The translations under genes were made by a program, and so were the position numbers. This document shows, piece by piece, positions 1-8,156 of a stretch of DNA of 64,000 nucleotides. The DNA comes from Flavobacteriales bacterium (lineage in GTDB: Bacteria > Bacteroidota > Bacteroidia > CAIKAF01): the NCBI GenBank assembly GCA_022402535.1, contig JAKRSD010000020.1:62001-126000 (forward strand), in the 5' to 3' direction. Position 1 is the first letter of the stretch. The number at the start of each line of letters is the position of its first letter. The notes beneath the pieces are model-generated. The model did not search any database and was not told the origin of the DNA. It saw only the letters and a list, made by a program, of their open reading frames with translations.

Positions 1-993
1 AAATCGCTTCCATCACAGAGAATATTAATCATAGACGGCGCTATGGGTACTATGATTCAGCGATACAAGCTTAACGAAGAAGACTTTAGTGGCGAACGTT
101 TTGCGAACTTTACGCATCCGCTTAAAGGGAATAACGATTTATTATCTATTACCCGCCCCGATATTATTTCGGCAATTCATGAACAATATCTGGACGCCGG
201 TGCCGATATCATCGAAACCAATACATTCAGTTCCACATCCATTTCAATGGCCGATTACCATTTGGAAGAATTGGTTTATGAACTCAATTTTCAATCGGCC
301 CGGATTGCCCGTCAGGCGGCAGATAAGTTTACTGACATGAATCCGGATAAACCCCGTTTTGTTGCCGGAGCATTAGGTCCCACCAACCGCACGGCTTCAT
401 TATCACCCGATGTGAATGACCCGGGTTACCGCGCGGTAACGTTTGACGATCTTGTGGAAGCTTACGCCACCCAGGTAAGGGGTTTGGCAGAAGGAGGCGT
501 GGATTTATTTCTGGTGGAAACCGTATTTGATACGCTCAATTGTAAAGCAGCATTATATGCCATCGGCGATTATCTGGAAACGGAAGGAAAAGAAATGCCG
601 GTAATGATTTCAGGAACCATTACGGATGCCAGCGGCAGAACCCTTTCCGGGCAGACCGTAGAAGCTTTTTATATTTCAGTGGCCCATGCGGCTCCGCTCA
701 GCATAGGAATAAACTGCGCTTTGGGTGCCAAGGAAATGAAACCTTATCTGTATGCATTAGACCGTATCGCAGATTGTTATATCAGTGTGTATCCCAATGC
801 CGGACTTCCCAATGAATTCGGACAATATGATGAATCGCCTGAAGCCATGGCCGCCCAACTCGAAGAATTTATGGCTGAAGGATGGGTGAATTTTGTGGGA
901 GGATGTTGCGGAACCACTCCCGACCACATAAGGGCTATTGCCCAAATGGCTTCTCAGTACGAGCCCCGCCGCTATTCAGATATTCTTTCATGA
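1..993 (+). CDS. metH: Homocysteine S-methyltransferase module of methionine synthase (partial, 5' end outside window)
   Basis: This is the homocysteine-binding domain of cobalamin-dependent methionine synthase, which transfers a methyl group to homocysteine. The frame is open from base 1, where it reads [10 protein letters not shown], the usual N-terminal motif, so the true start lies just outside the window. The zinc-thiolate cysteines are visible in GINCALG and GGCCGTT. The protein stops after this one domain (about 330 aa), with no pterin- or B12-binding domain following, so the gene is the N-terminal half of a split MetH, an arrangement common in Bacteroidota. The other half is not in this window. 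Its stop overlaps the start of the next gene (ATGA). Confidence 0.93.
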   Translation, partial: KSLPSQRILIIDGAMGTMIQRYKLNEEDFSGERFANFTHPLKGNNDLLSITRPDIISAIHEQYLDAGADIIETNTFSSTSISMADYHLEELVYELNFQSARIARQAADKFTDMNPDKPRFVAGALGPTNRTASLSPDVNDPGYRAVTFDDLVEAYATQVRGLAEGGVDLFLVETVFDTLNCKAALYAIGDYLETEGKEMPVMISGTITDASGRTLSGQTVEAFYISVAHAAPLSIGINCALGAKEMKPYLYALDRIADCYISVYPNAGLPNEFGQYDESPEAMAAQLEEFMAEGWVNFVGGCCGTTPDHIRAIAQMASQYEPRRYSDILS

Positions 994-1571
994 AACGTGT
1001 TTTATTATGCATGATAACCGGGTTTGTCAGTTTGACACTTCAGGCACAGTTGTCAAAGTCTGAAACCCGTTTATTTTTTCTTTCCAATCCACACTATATT
1101 TCAGACGGATTTGATTTTCCGGTAGGGAAACCCGACGCCAAAGGATATTATAATGCTCAAGGTTTTGGTAAAAATTTGCATTTGGGCGACGACTGGAATG
1201 GAAAAGGCGGAGGAAATACGGATTTAGGCGACCCCGTATATGCCTGTGCCAATGGATTTGTAATACAAGCCGAAGATTTAGGCGGAGGCTGGGGAAATGT
1301 AGTCAGAGTGATACATGTGCTTTCTTTTGAACCTTTGGTGGTGGTTGAATCGGTTTATGCTCATTTAGATAAAATGGAAATACAACCGGGAATGGGCGTA
1401 AAACGGGGAAATTTAATCGGTACTATCGGCACTGCGGGAGGACGATATTATGCCCATCTTCATTTTGAAATCCGTACAAATCCGTTTATGGATATTGGAG
1501 GGGGATATTCATCAGATACAAAAGGATTCACAGATCCAACAGAATTTATCCAGCAAAATCGTACTAACTAG
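990..1571 (+). CDS. Secreted M23 family metallopeptidase
   Basis: A 193-aa LytM/M23-type zinc endopeptidase, expected to cut peptidoglycan cross-bridges or related peptides in the periplasm. I start it at [10 protein letters not shown] because this gives a clean signal peptide ending near LQAQ and overlaps the preceding metH stop by ATGA; the frame is open further upstream but that part lies inside metH. Zinc-site motifs are HLGDD (first His and Asp) and HLHFE (the HxH motif), with YAHL between them. The protein is only the catalytic domain with no LysM or coiled coil. It may be translationally coupled to metH. Confidence 0.88.
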   Translation: MKRVLLCMITGFVSLTLQAQLSKSETRLFFLSNPHYISDGFDFPVGKPDAKGYYNAQGFGKNLHLGDDWNGKGGGNTDLGDPVYACANGFVIQAEDLGGGWGNVVRVIHVLSFEPLVVVESVYAHLDKMEIQPGMGVKRGNLIGTIGTAGGRYYAHLHFEIRTNPFMDIGGGYSSDTKGFTDPTEFIQQNRTN

Positions 1572-1591
1572 TAGGCGAAGTCAGACACTTT

Positions 1592-2008
1592 TTATTTCCA
1601 TTCAGCAATGGTTTTATTGTCTAAATCAAAAACCAACGTGAGTTTATGCTTCTTTTTAATGGAATGGGTGGCCTTATAAGAACAGTCGATGCTATACCCG
1701 TTTTTAATAGTGTGATCTTCCCATTTTCCTTCATACTGAGAAATTCCCATCACATAGATTTCATGCTCGCCTTTGGGAACTTCAAACTGAATACTTCCGG
1801 GAACAGATTGTTTGTTGGGTTCGCTTTCCTTAATTAATTTTTGATCCACATAAACCTGCAGTTTAAACGGATGGTCATACCCGGTTTCAATGCCTTTGAA
1901 AGACCAATTTACATTGAGCTGAGAAGCCTTTTTTTGAGCATGCAGATTGTTAATCAAATATACGGAAAGGAGTAGGGTAAATAAAAGCGGCTTGGTTATA
2001 CGATTCAT
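1592..2008 (-). CDS. Hypothetical secreted protein, 138 aa
   Basis: I do not recognise this family. It begins with a hydrophobic signal peptide that ends near LHAQ and continues with about 115 residues that look beta-rich. A segment FEVPKGEHEIYVMG suggests an immunoglobulin- or PEGA-like sandwich. It converges with the M23 gene, leaving about 20 bp between the stops. No catalytic motif is visible. Confidence 0.7.
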   Translation of the reverse strand: MNRITKPLLFTLLLSVYLINNLHAQKKASQLNVNWSFKGIETGYDHPFKLQVYVDQKLIKESEPNKQSVPGSIQFEVPKGEHEIYVMGISQYEGKWEDHTIKNGYSIDCSYKATHSIKKKHKLTLVFDLDNKTIAEWK

Positions 2009-2114
2009 GATAAATGTTTAATAACAAACTTATTTAATTGTTGCTAAGGTAATTAAAAGAATGATTTGAGTAGCTTTTCAAAAAAGAAACGGAGATGTAT
2101 AAAAAAGTTGCGGA

Positions 2115-2825
2115 TTAAATTTTTACCACATTTACTCCAAACACTTCTTCAAACTTAGAAAGCACAATGCGTTTGGCATCTTCCATTTCCACTTTTTTAC
2201 CCAGCTCCGCTGAAATAGAAGTTACCCCTTTATCGGTAATTCCGCAGGGTATAATATGGTTGAAATAGGTTAAATCGGTTGAAACATTTAAACCAAAGCC
2301 GTGCATGGTAATCCATCGGCTCATGTGCACGCCGAGCGCACAAATTTTTCGCGCTTTTTCGGGGGTTTGCCAATCTACCCAAACGCCCGTCAGTCCATGA
2401 ACACGCCCGGCATCAAGTCCGAATTCAGCGCAGGTTTTTATCATCACTTCTTCCAAAAAACGCATGTACTTGTGGATATCGGTAAAAAACTGCTCCAAAT
2501 CTAAAATTGGATAACCTGTCAGTTGTCCGGGCCCGTGATAGGTGATATCACCTCCGCGGTTAATTTTAAAAAAATCAATTCCGCTCAGGCCCAATTCGCC
2601 CATATTCATCAGCAGATTTTCTTCCGAACCGCTTTTTCCCAAAGTGTACACAGGGTTGTGTTCGCAGAGCAAGATATGGTTTGGAATATCTACGGCCTCA
2701 TCTTCGGGCCGGTTACGGTTTTGGATTTTAAGCGCACTTTTTTCTTCCAAAAGCCGGGTTTGTAAATCCCAGGCATCCGAAAATGAAATGATTCCGCAAT
2801 CAATAAGTTGAACGTTTTTTCTCAT
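2115..2825 (-). CDS. lipB: Lipoyl(octanoyl) transferase LipB
   Basis: This enzyme transfers octanoate from acyl-carrier protein to lipoyl domains of 2-oxoacid dehydrogenases and GcvH, the first step of lipoate synthesis. The family motif RGGDITYHGPGQLTGYPI is present, followed by KICALGVHMSRW, which carries the catalytic Lys, and IIPCGITDKG, which carries the acyl-accepting Cys. The reading frame is open for another 74 codons upstream, but MRKNVQLIDCG is the natural start and gives 236 aa, normal for the family. It is divergent from the flavoprotein gene, with only 31 bp between the two starts. Confidence 0.95.
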   Translation of the reverse strand: MRKNVQLIDCGIISFSDAWDLQTRLLEEKSALKIQNRNRPEDEAVDIPNHILLCEHNPVYTLGKSGSEENLLMNMGELGLSGIDFFKINRGGDITYHGPGQLTGYPILDLEQFFTDIHKYMRFLEEVMIKTCAEFGLDAGRVHGLTGVWVDWQTPEKARKICALGVHMSRWITMHGFGLNVSTDLTYFNHIIPCGITDKGVTSISAELGKKVEMEDAKRIVLSKFEEVFGVNVVKI

Positions 2826-2833
2826 CTGCGTTA

Positions 2834-2847
2834 CAAAAGTACCTTTG
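2834..2847. promoter_or_regulatory. Overlapping divergent -7 boxes between lipB and the flavoprotein gene
   Basis: On the plus strand TACCTTTG (2840-2847) and on the minus strand TACTTTTG (2841-2834) both match the Bacteroidota -7 consensus TAnnTTTG and share the same TA dinucleotide. Each lies 8-9 bases from the start codon it would serve. No convincing -33 TTTG is seen on either strand. Confidence 0.45.
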
Positions 2848-2856
2848 TTGTACCAC

Positions 2857-4101
2857 ATGAAGATAAAAAACACAGATATTTTAGTGTTAGGTGGCGGAGC
2901 CGCCGGTTTTTTTGCAGCAGTATCTGCGGCTAACCAAAGGCCCGGGACGCATATTACCCTGCTTGAAAAAAGTGCCCGTTTTCTGGCCAAAGTAAAAGTA
3001 TCAGGAGGGGGAAGGTGCAATGTAACCTGCGGTGAAGATGACCCCAAAACATTGGCCGGTTATTATCCCCGTGGTGGTAGGATGCTCAGCCGTTTGTATT
3101 TTGAGTTTGGTCCACGCGAAGTAAAGCACTGGTTTGAATCGAGAGGTGTAAGACTGAAAACCGAAGCAGACGGAAGGGTTTTTCCGGTGACGGATTCTTC
3201 GCAAACCATTATTGAGTGTCTTACCCGTGAAGCTGTCAGACAGAATATCGATTGTATTCCGGGAGCGGATGCCATACAAATCAACCCGTCTGAAAGCGGT
3301 TTTGAGATTCAATTAAGGGACGGAGAATTAATCCGTGCGTCAAAAGTGATTGTGGCTACGGGCGGCTCGCCCAAAAAGGAAGGGCTGATTTGGCTGAAAA
3401 ATCTGGGTCATGAAATTACCGAGCCGGTTCCGTCTTTATTTACGTTTAATTCACCGGGGCATTCCATCTGTAAATTAATGGGAGTAAGTGTTCCGCAGGC
3501 ACTTGTGAAAATTGCGGGCACAAAATATGAATATGCGGGTCCATTGCTCATCACCCACTGGGGCCTGAGCGGTCCTGCGGTTTTAAAACTCTCGGCCTTT
3601 GCGGCCCGAGATTTGGCAGAGATACAGTACAACTTTACGGTATTGATCAACTGGAACGGCTATTCCCGGTCGGAGTGGGAAAAAAGCCTGGATAAAATGA
3701 TGTCTGAGCATCCTAAAAAGCAGTTGGATAATATTTCGTTTTGCGGCCTCCCCTCCTCTCTCTGGAAATTTATCCTTTCCGAAACGGGAATTTCGAACAC
3801 CTTGCAGGCAGGGCAATTAGGGCCAAAACAATACAATAAACTCCTCGAAAATTTATCGGGATTTACACTGCCCATCAAAGGAAAAACGACTTTTAAAGAA
3901 GAGTTTGTTACTGCGGGAGGCGTTTCGTTGGATTCCATAAATCCCAAAACCATGGAAAGCAAAACATGCCCCGGACTTTTTTTCGCCGGCGAAATTTTAG
4001 ATTTGGATGGAATTACGGGTGGTTATAATTTTCAGGCCGCGTGGACTACAGGTTACATAGCCGGTAAAAATGCAGTCATTCAATTTGTGGAAAATGAATA
4101 G
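2857..4101 (+). CDS. BaiN/RdsA family NAD(P)/FAD-dependent oxidoreductase (HI0933-like flavoprotein)
   Basis: A 414-aa flavoprotein. The N-terminal dinucleotide-binding motif VLGGGAAGFFAA is followed by KVSGGGRCNVTC, characteristic of the HI0933/YhiN/BaiN family. IVATGGSPKKEG and the C-terminal GEILDLDGITGGYNFQAAW complete the FAD-binding fold. Related proteins are reductases of uncertain substrate; the BaiN name comes from a bile-acid activity that need not apply here. I use the ATG at MKIKNTDIL rather than an upstream TTG. The gene is followed 8 bp later by the phosphate transporter, so the two may be cotranscribed. Confidence 0.92.
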   Translation: MKIKNTDILVLGGGAAGFFAAVSAANQRPGTHITLLEKSARFLAKVKVSGGGRCNVTCGEDDPKTLAGYYPRGGRMLSRLYFEFGPREVKHWFESRGVRLKTEADGRVFPVTDSSQTIIECLTREAVRQNIDCIPGADAIQINPSESGFEIQLRDGELIRASKVIVATGGSPKKEGLIWLKNLGHEITEPVPSLFTFNSPGHSICKLMGVSVPQALVKIAGTKYEYAGPLLITHWGLSGPAVLKLSAFAARDLAEIQYNFTVLINWNGYSRSEWEKSLDKMMSEHPKKQLDNISFCGLPSSLWKFILSETGISNTLQAGQLGPKQYNKLLENLSGFTLPIKGKTTFKEEFVTAGGVSLDSINPKTMESKTCPGLFFAGEILDLDGITGGYNFQAAWTTGYIAGKNAVIQFVENE

Positions 4102-4109
4102 AATCTGTC

Positions 4110-5063
4110 ATGAGTTTACTTAATACCATAGCCTTAATATTAGCCACCATATCCCTGTTTTTATATAGCCTGGAACGCTTTGGGAAGGAGATTAAAAAAA
4201 TAGGCGAAGAACGTTTGAGAAACTGGCTGGGCAGAGTTACATCCAACCGGTTCAGTGGTTTTCTGGCTGGGCTTCTGGCTACGGCTTTTATCCAGTCGAG
4301 CAGTGCGGTAACCAGCATCATTGTTACGTTTGTGGATTCAGGTACCATTTCCTTTGCCCACAGTTTGGGCGTGGTGCTCGGAGCCAATGTGGGAACCACT
4401 ACCACGGCATGGCTTGTGAGTTTAAAAATATTTGAAGTGGCCCCTTTTATCATGGTGGGCGGCATGATGCTCAGTTTTTTTCCCCGCAGTATTCACCTGA
4501 TAGGGAAAACCATTTTTTTATTCGGGTTTATTTTATTTTCACTCGAACTCATCAATAATGCACTGGAGCCAATCAAAAACAACGCATTGCTTATTCATTA
4601 CCTGAGTTTTGCCGATAATCATTTGATAGGAGTATTGGCGGGAATTATCATTACGGCTGTCATTCAATCCAGTTCTGTAACGGTCGGATTGGCATTATTG
4701 CTCCTGAGTCAGGGTTCTATCAGCACTGAAGGCACTGTGGCGGTTGTAATCGGTTCCAATTTAGGTTCCACTTCCACGGCAATCATCGCTTCCATTCGGA
4801 TGTCGCGCACGGCAACCCGAACGGCGGTGACCAATTTTGTATTTAATCTCACGGGAGTAATTCTCTTTTTTCCGCTCATAAATACATTAGCTCAAATATC
4901 ATCAGGAGTTTTTAACGAACCTGTAGAAATAGTGGCGTTATCTCATCTCATTTTCAATGTTTCCATAGGTGCCCTTTTTCTTTTGTTGCTCTCACCTATA
5001 TCAAACCTGATGCTTAGGCTGTTGCCCGATAAAAAAATTGAAGTGCATGAAATCATTAATTGA
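4110..5063 (+). CDS. Na/Pi cotransporter family protein
   Basis: An inner-membrane protein of 317 aa with about nine hydrophobic segments. It carries the inverted-repeat signature of the Na+/phosphate cotransporter family twice: QSSSAVTS with GANVGTT, and QSSSVTVG with GSNLGST. It lacks the C-terminal PhoU-like domain found in longer NptA/YjbB relatives. It starts 8 bp after the flavoprotein gene and its end overlaps the convergent solute-binding protein gene by 8 bp. Transport direction cannot be judged from sequence. Confidence 0.9.
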   Translation: MSLLNTIALILATISLFLYSLERFGKEIKKIGEERLRNWLGRVTSNRFSGFLAGLLATAFIQSSSAVTSIIVTFVDSGTISFAHSLGVVLGANVGTTTTAWLVSLKIFEVAPFIMVGGMMLSFFPRSIHLIGKTIFLFGFILFSLELINNALEPIKNNALLIHYLSFADNHLIGVLAGIIITAVIQSSSVTVGLALLLLSQGSISTEGTVAVVIGSNLGSTSTAIIASIRMSRTATRTAVTNFVFNLTGVILFFPLINTLAQISSGVFNEPVEIVALSHLIFNVSIGALFLLLLSPISNLMLRLLPDKKIEVHEIIN

Positions 5064-5874
5064 TTTCCACCGTGCGGATTACTTCGTAGCCGAGATACTT
5101 TTCTAATATCTGCTGGTATTTTTTGGTGGCCGTAAAGCCAAATCCGCTTTCCATAAATTCATTAACCAAAACGGTCCATTCTGACTCTTTGGGTAAAATA
5201 AAACCGAACTTTTCGTTGTCTTTGTTCAGGCTGCGGTGCATTTTAAAATATGTGTTTGAAGTAAGGGTGAGATTCCGATATTTGATGATATCCATATAGG
5301 CCACAAATTTGGGGTCTGAAGCCAGCACATCACCTATGTTTTCTTTAATTTCTTTGATTTCCATGTTGGGGGCATATCTTTTTTGAAATGCTTTCATGTA
5401 CTCCACATGAATGGATTGACTTTCTGCCAGTCCTGTCACATTAATTCCTCTGAACGTTCCGGGCTGTTCGGTATCCAAGGTGTTTAATGAGCCGTGGGAA
5501 ACAAAAACTGCCACATTTTTCAAATAAGGGGCCGAATAATCGAATTCATTCAAACGCTCTTTGGTAATGGTTACGGTGCCTGCACCCAACGTGTTTTTGG
5601 GAGCGGTTTTCATGGCATCATAAAATTCTTTGAAAGAATTATAAGCGAAATAGGCGGGTTTTACATTGATTTTTTTCTTCTCGGCACACCAGCTTATGAA
5701 CTCCTGAATGATATCCGCTTCAACCCCTGCATAGGTTTGAGGTTTTTCGCCTTGCTTAAAAAGAAGCGGCTGTTCATAAAAATAAATATTCAGGGTACGT
5801 GCATTCTGAGCCAAGGAGTTCCCAAATGACAATACAATCAAAACGAGCAGTGAAAATAAATACGATTTTTTCAT
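5056..5874 (-). CDS. Periplasmic solute-binding protein, family 3-like
   Basis: A 272-aa secreted protein with a signal peptide ending at NSLAQ. The body reads as a bacterial extracellular solute-binding protein of the amino-acid type: an early FYEQPLLF strand, then a YAGVEADIIQEF helix, and a TITKERLNEFDYSAPYLK segment that corresponds to the usual T..R....dFS.py motif. I choose the Met at MKKSYLFS since the 100 codons upstream run antisense into the next gene. No permease or ATPase neighbours are present, so it may act with a distant transporter or as a sensor-type protein. Confidence 0.8.
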   Translation of the reverse strand: MKKSYLFSLLVLIVLSFGNSLAQNARTLNIYFYEQPLLFKQGEKPQTYAGVEADIIQEFISWCAEKKKINVKPAYFAYNSFKEFYDAMKTAPKNTLGAGTVTITKERLNEFDYSAPYLKNVAVFVSHGSLNTLDTEQPGTFRGINVTGLAESQSIHVEYMKAFQKRYAPNMEIKEIKENIGDVLASDPKFVAYMDIIKYRNLTLTSNTYFKMHRSLNKDNEKFGFILPKESEWTVLVNEFMESGFGFTATKKYQQILEKYLGYEVIRTVEIN

Positions 5875-5968
5875 GGGTAAAGAAGTTTTTAAATCGTTCC
5901 AAAGATATTTTTGATATCCGGTTAAACAAAATATTTTAGATTTGACAAAATTTATTAAATCCACCATC

Positions 5969-6616
5969 ATGACAAAGCGCAACATATTTGCAATCCTGTT
6001 CATTTTTGCCGCCGCCGTAATGTCGTTAGAATCCTGCAAAAAAGGCGATAACGATCCTTCAATCAGTTTTAAAAGCCGCACGGCAAGATTAAAAGGGAAA
6101 TGGGTACTTTCAGGTAAGCAGGCTATAATCAGTACTTCGTCAACTTCAAATACAGCTTCATTGACTTCTATCACCGTGGATGGTGTTTACAATGGAAACG
6201 AAGAAAGCATTCTTATCAATGATGCGGGTGTTGCCACCACAATCATCAGACGATATGTTTTTGACATCAATTTTGATGAAAACGGAACCTATCTGTTTAA
6301 TCTGAATGTGTTGGTTCCCGATCCGGCAATTAGCGGTGGATTTAAAACCCTTCTTTACGTATCCTCGGGAGTTTGGGCTTGGTTAGATCAGGGAAAAGAT
6401 AAATATGGCCTTTCATTAAGCAATGATTTTGAACCGTCTATTCCTGATTCGCTAGATCCTATGACGCTTTTACCTTATAGCATTTCAGGGGCTTACGCGG
6501 TAGACCGTCTCGCTTCTGATGAATTGATTCTTAAGCGCAGTGGTTCCTATACAACCAGCGAAGACACCGTGGTTACCAATATTAATTTTGACGGTTCATT
6601 TACATTTAAACGTTAA
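5969..6616 (+). CDS. Hypothetical lipoprotein, lipocalin-like
   Basis: A 215-aa lipoprotein: the signal peptide ends in the lipobox SLESC followed by KKGD, typical of Bacteroidota lipoproteins. The mature part opens with RLKGKWVLSGKQ, a pattern common in lipocalin-like families of this phylum, and goes on with alternating beta strands and serine/threonine-rich loops. I use the ATG at 5969 in place of a TTG 27 bp upstream because it places the signal peptide at the N-terminus. It is divergent from the solute-binding protein and is followed by a strong terminator. Confidence 0.78.
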   Translation: MTKRNIFAILFIFAAAVMSLESCKKGDNDPSISFKSRTARLKGKWVLSGKQAIISTSSTSNTASLTSITVDGVYNGNEESILINDAGVATTIIRRYVFDINFDENGTYLFNLNVLVPDPAISGGFKTLLYVSSGVWAWLDQGKDKYGLSLSNDFEPSIPDSLDPMTLLPYSISGAYAVDRLASDELILKRSGSYTTSEDTVVTNINFDGSFTFKR

Positions 6617-6635
6617 TCCCACAAATCTCTTTTTT

Positions 6636-6668
6636 AAAGGCCTTTCCCTTTCCGGAAGGGCCTTTTTT
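6636..6668 (+). terminator. Rho-independent terminator after the lipocalin-like lipoprotein
   Basis: A 12-bp stem AAAGGCCTTTCC / GGAAGGGCCTTT (one G-U pair) with a 6-nt loop is followed by a run of six T. It ends 5 bp before the next start codon, so the downstream methyltransferase would need its own promoter inside or beyond the hairpin, or be reached by readthrough. Confidence 0.85.
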
Positions 6669-6673
6669 AATTT

Positions 6674-8044
6674 ATGTTGCCCGCAGAATTTATACATCGC
6701 ATAAAAAGCCGTTTTTCTCCGGAAGAAGCGGATGCTTTTTTATGCTCTTTAGAAAATTATCCAGCCGTTTCGCTCCGTTTACATCCGCAAAAACCTTCTC
6801 TTCTACCACACGAAACTTCCGAAGCCGTTTCCTGGTGTGCATCGGGCAAATTTTTAACCCAAAGACCCGAATTCATTTTTGATCCGTTGTTACATGCCGG
6901 CGCATATTATGTGCAGGAATCTTCCTCCATGTTTCTGGAAAAAGCCATTCAAAAAATAAAACTGCCCACCAACGCTTCTGTGCTGGATTTGTGTGCTTCG
7001 CCAGGCGGAAAATCAACCCACCTGCTTTCTCTGATGCCCGAAGATGCAGTACTCACTTCAAATGAAGTGATCCGAACCCGGATTCCGGCACTGAAAGAAA
7101 ATATTCAACGGTGGGGATATCCCAATGTCATCATTTCGAATTCCGACCCTTCGGAATTTGAGCAGTTCCCCGGGCATTTCGATGTAATTGTTACCGATGC
7201 ACCATGCAGCGGTGAGGGTATGTTCCGGAAAGACCATGCAGCCCGCTCGCATTGGAATGACGAAAACCTGCGCACCTGTGAACTGCGCCAGAACCGTATT
7301 CTCGATTCCGTTCATAAAGCCCTGAAAACCGGTGGATATCTCGTATATTCTACGTGCACGTTTAATCCGGGCGAAAATGAATTGCAGATAAAACGCCTGC
7401 TTAATAGCGGGTTTGAATATGTTCCCATTTTGGAAGACGAAAAATCATTCCCTGAAATAACCCGTGTTCAACACGGAAACCGTGAGGTGGGCTATGCTTT
7501 TTACCCGCACAAAGTAAAGGGTGAAGGATTTTTTATCGCCTTACTCAGAAAAGTAACCGATTCGGTTGATGAAAACAATGTGCAGAATCGTTTCCGTAAA
7601 CCCTATTTTTCAAAAAGGATTCAGATTCCCCATGCCGCACTTCCATTTTTAAATCCTGATGTAAAACGGAATGGTTATGAGCGAAACGGGCAATTGTTTG
7701 TATTACAGGAACGGGTTGCCGGAGAATTAGAAATACTGGAATCCGGACTACAGATCATGTATGCAGGAGTGCAGGCAGGCATGATGAAAGGGAATGAATT
7801 TATGCCCGACCATACACTGGCGCTGAGTTTGTTGCTAAATAAAAATATCCCGCATATCGGATTGGGGAAAGAAGAGGCTCTCCAGTTTTTGAAAAAGGAG
7901 AGTATCCGGAATCACGACCGCGAAAAAGGCATTTATGCAGTTACTTTTCAAAATCTTCCTATCGGCTGGGTTAAAGCGGTTCCAGGCCGTTTAAATAATC
8001 TGCTTCCGCCGGAATTTCGCATTCGAAAAAATCTGCCTTTCTGA
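6674..8044 (+). CDS. rsmF: RsmF-like 16S rRNA (cytosine-C5) methyltransferase, NOL1/NOP2/Sun family
   Basis: A 456-aa SAM-dependent RNA m5C methyltransferase. The SAM-binding motif is VLDLCASPGGKSTHLL. The two cysteines of the family mechanism are in DAPCSGEGMF and YSTCTFNPGENE. The C-terminal 150 residues (FLNPDVKRNGY onward) resemble the PUA-like domain of RsmF/YebU, and total length is close to that protein, which modifies C1407 of 16S rRNA in E. coli. Assignment to RsmF rather than another RsmB-type enzyme rests on this C-terminal domain. Confidence 0.85.
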   Translation: MLPAEFIHRIKSRFSPEEADAFLCSLENYPAVSLRLHPQKPSLLPHETSEAVSWCASGKFLTQRPEFIFDPLLHAGAYYVQESSSMFLEKAIQKIKLPTNASVLDLCASPGGKSTHLLSLMPEDAVLTSNEVIRTRIPALKENIQRWGYPNVIISNSDPSEFEQFPGHFDVIVTDAPCSGEGMFRKDHAARSHWNDENLRTCELRQNRILDSVHKALKTGGYLVYSTCTFNPGENELQIKRLLNSGFEYVPILEDEKSFPEITRVQHGNREVGYAFYPHKVKGEGFFIALLRKVTDSVDENNVQNRFRKPYFSKRIQIPHAALPFLNPDVKRNGYERNGQLFVLQERVAGELEILESGLQIMYAGVQAGMMKGNEFMPDHTLALSLLLNKNIPHIGLGKEEALQFLKKESIRNHDREKGIYAVTFQNLPIGWVKAVPGRLNNLLPPEFRIRKNLPF

Positions 8045-8156
8045 TTTTTGAATTTTATGTCTGTGGAAAAGGAGTAGGTGTTCATGTAATTTCTTTTCGG
8101 GTTGGTACATTTAAAAGCTTCACCAAGGCATATAGACACTATATTAGCGTCATACT

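Noticed and set aside
5875-6174. Longer N-terminus for the solute-binding protein
   Set aside because: The added 100 residues run antisense into the divergent lipoprotein gene and would bury the signal peptide.
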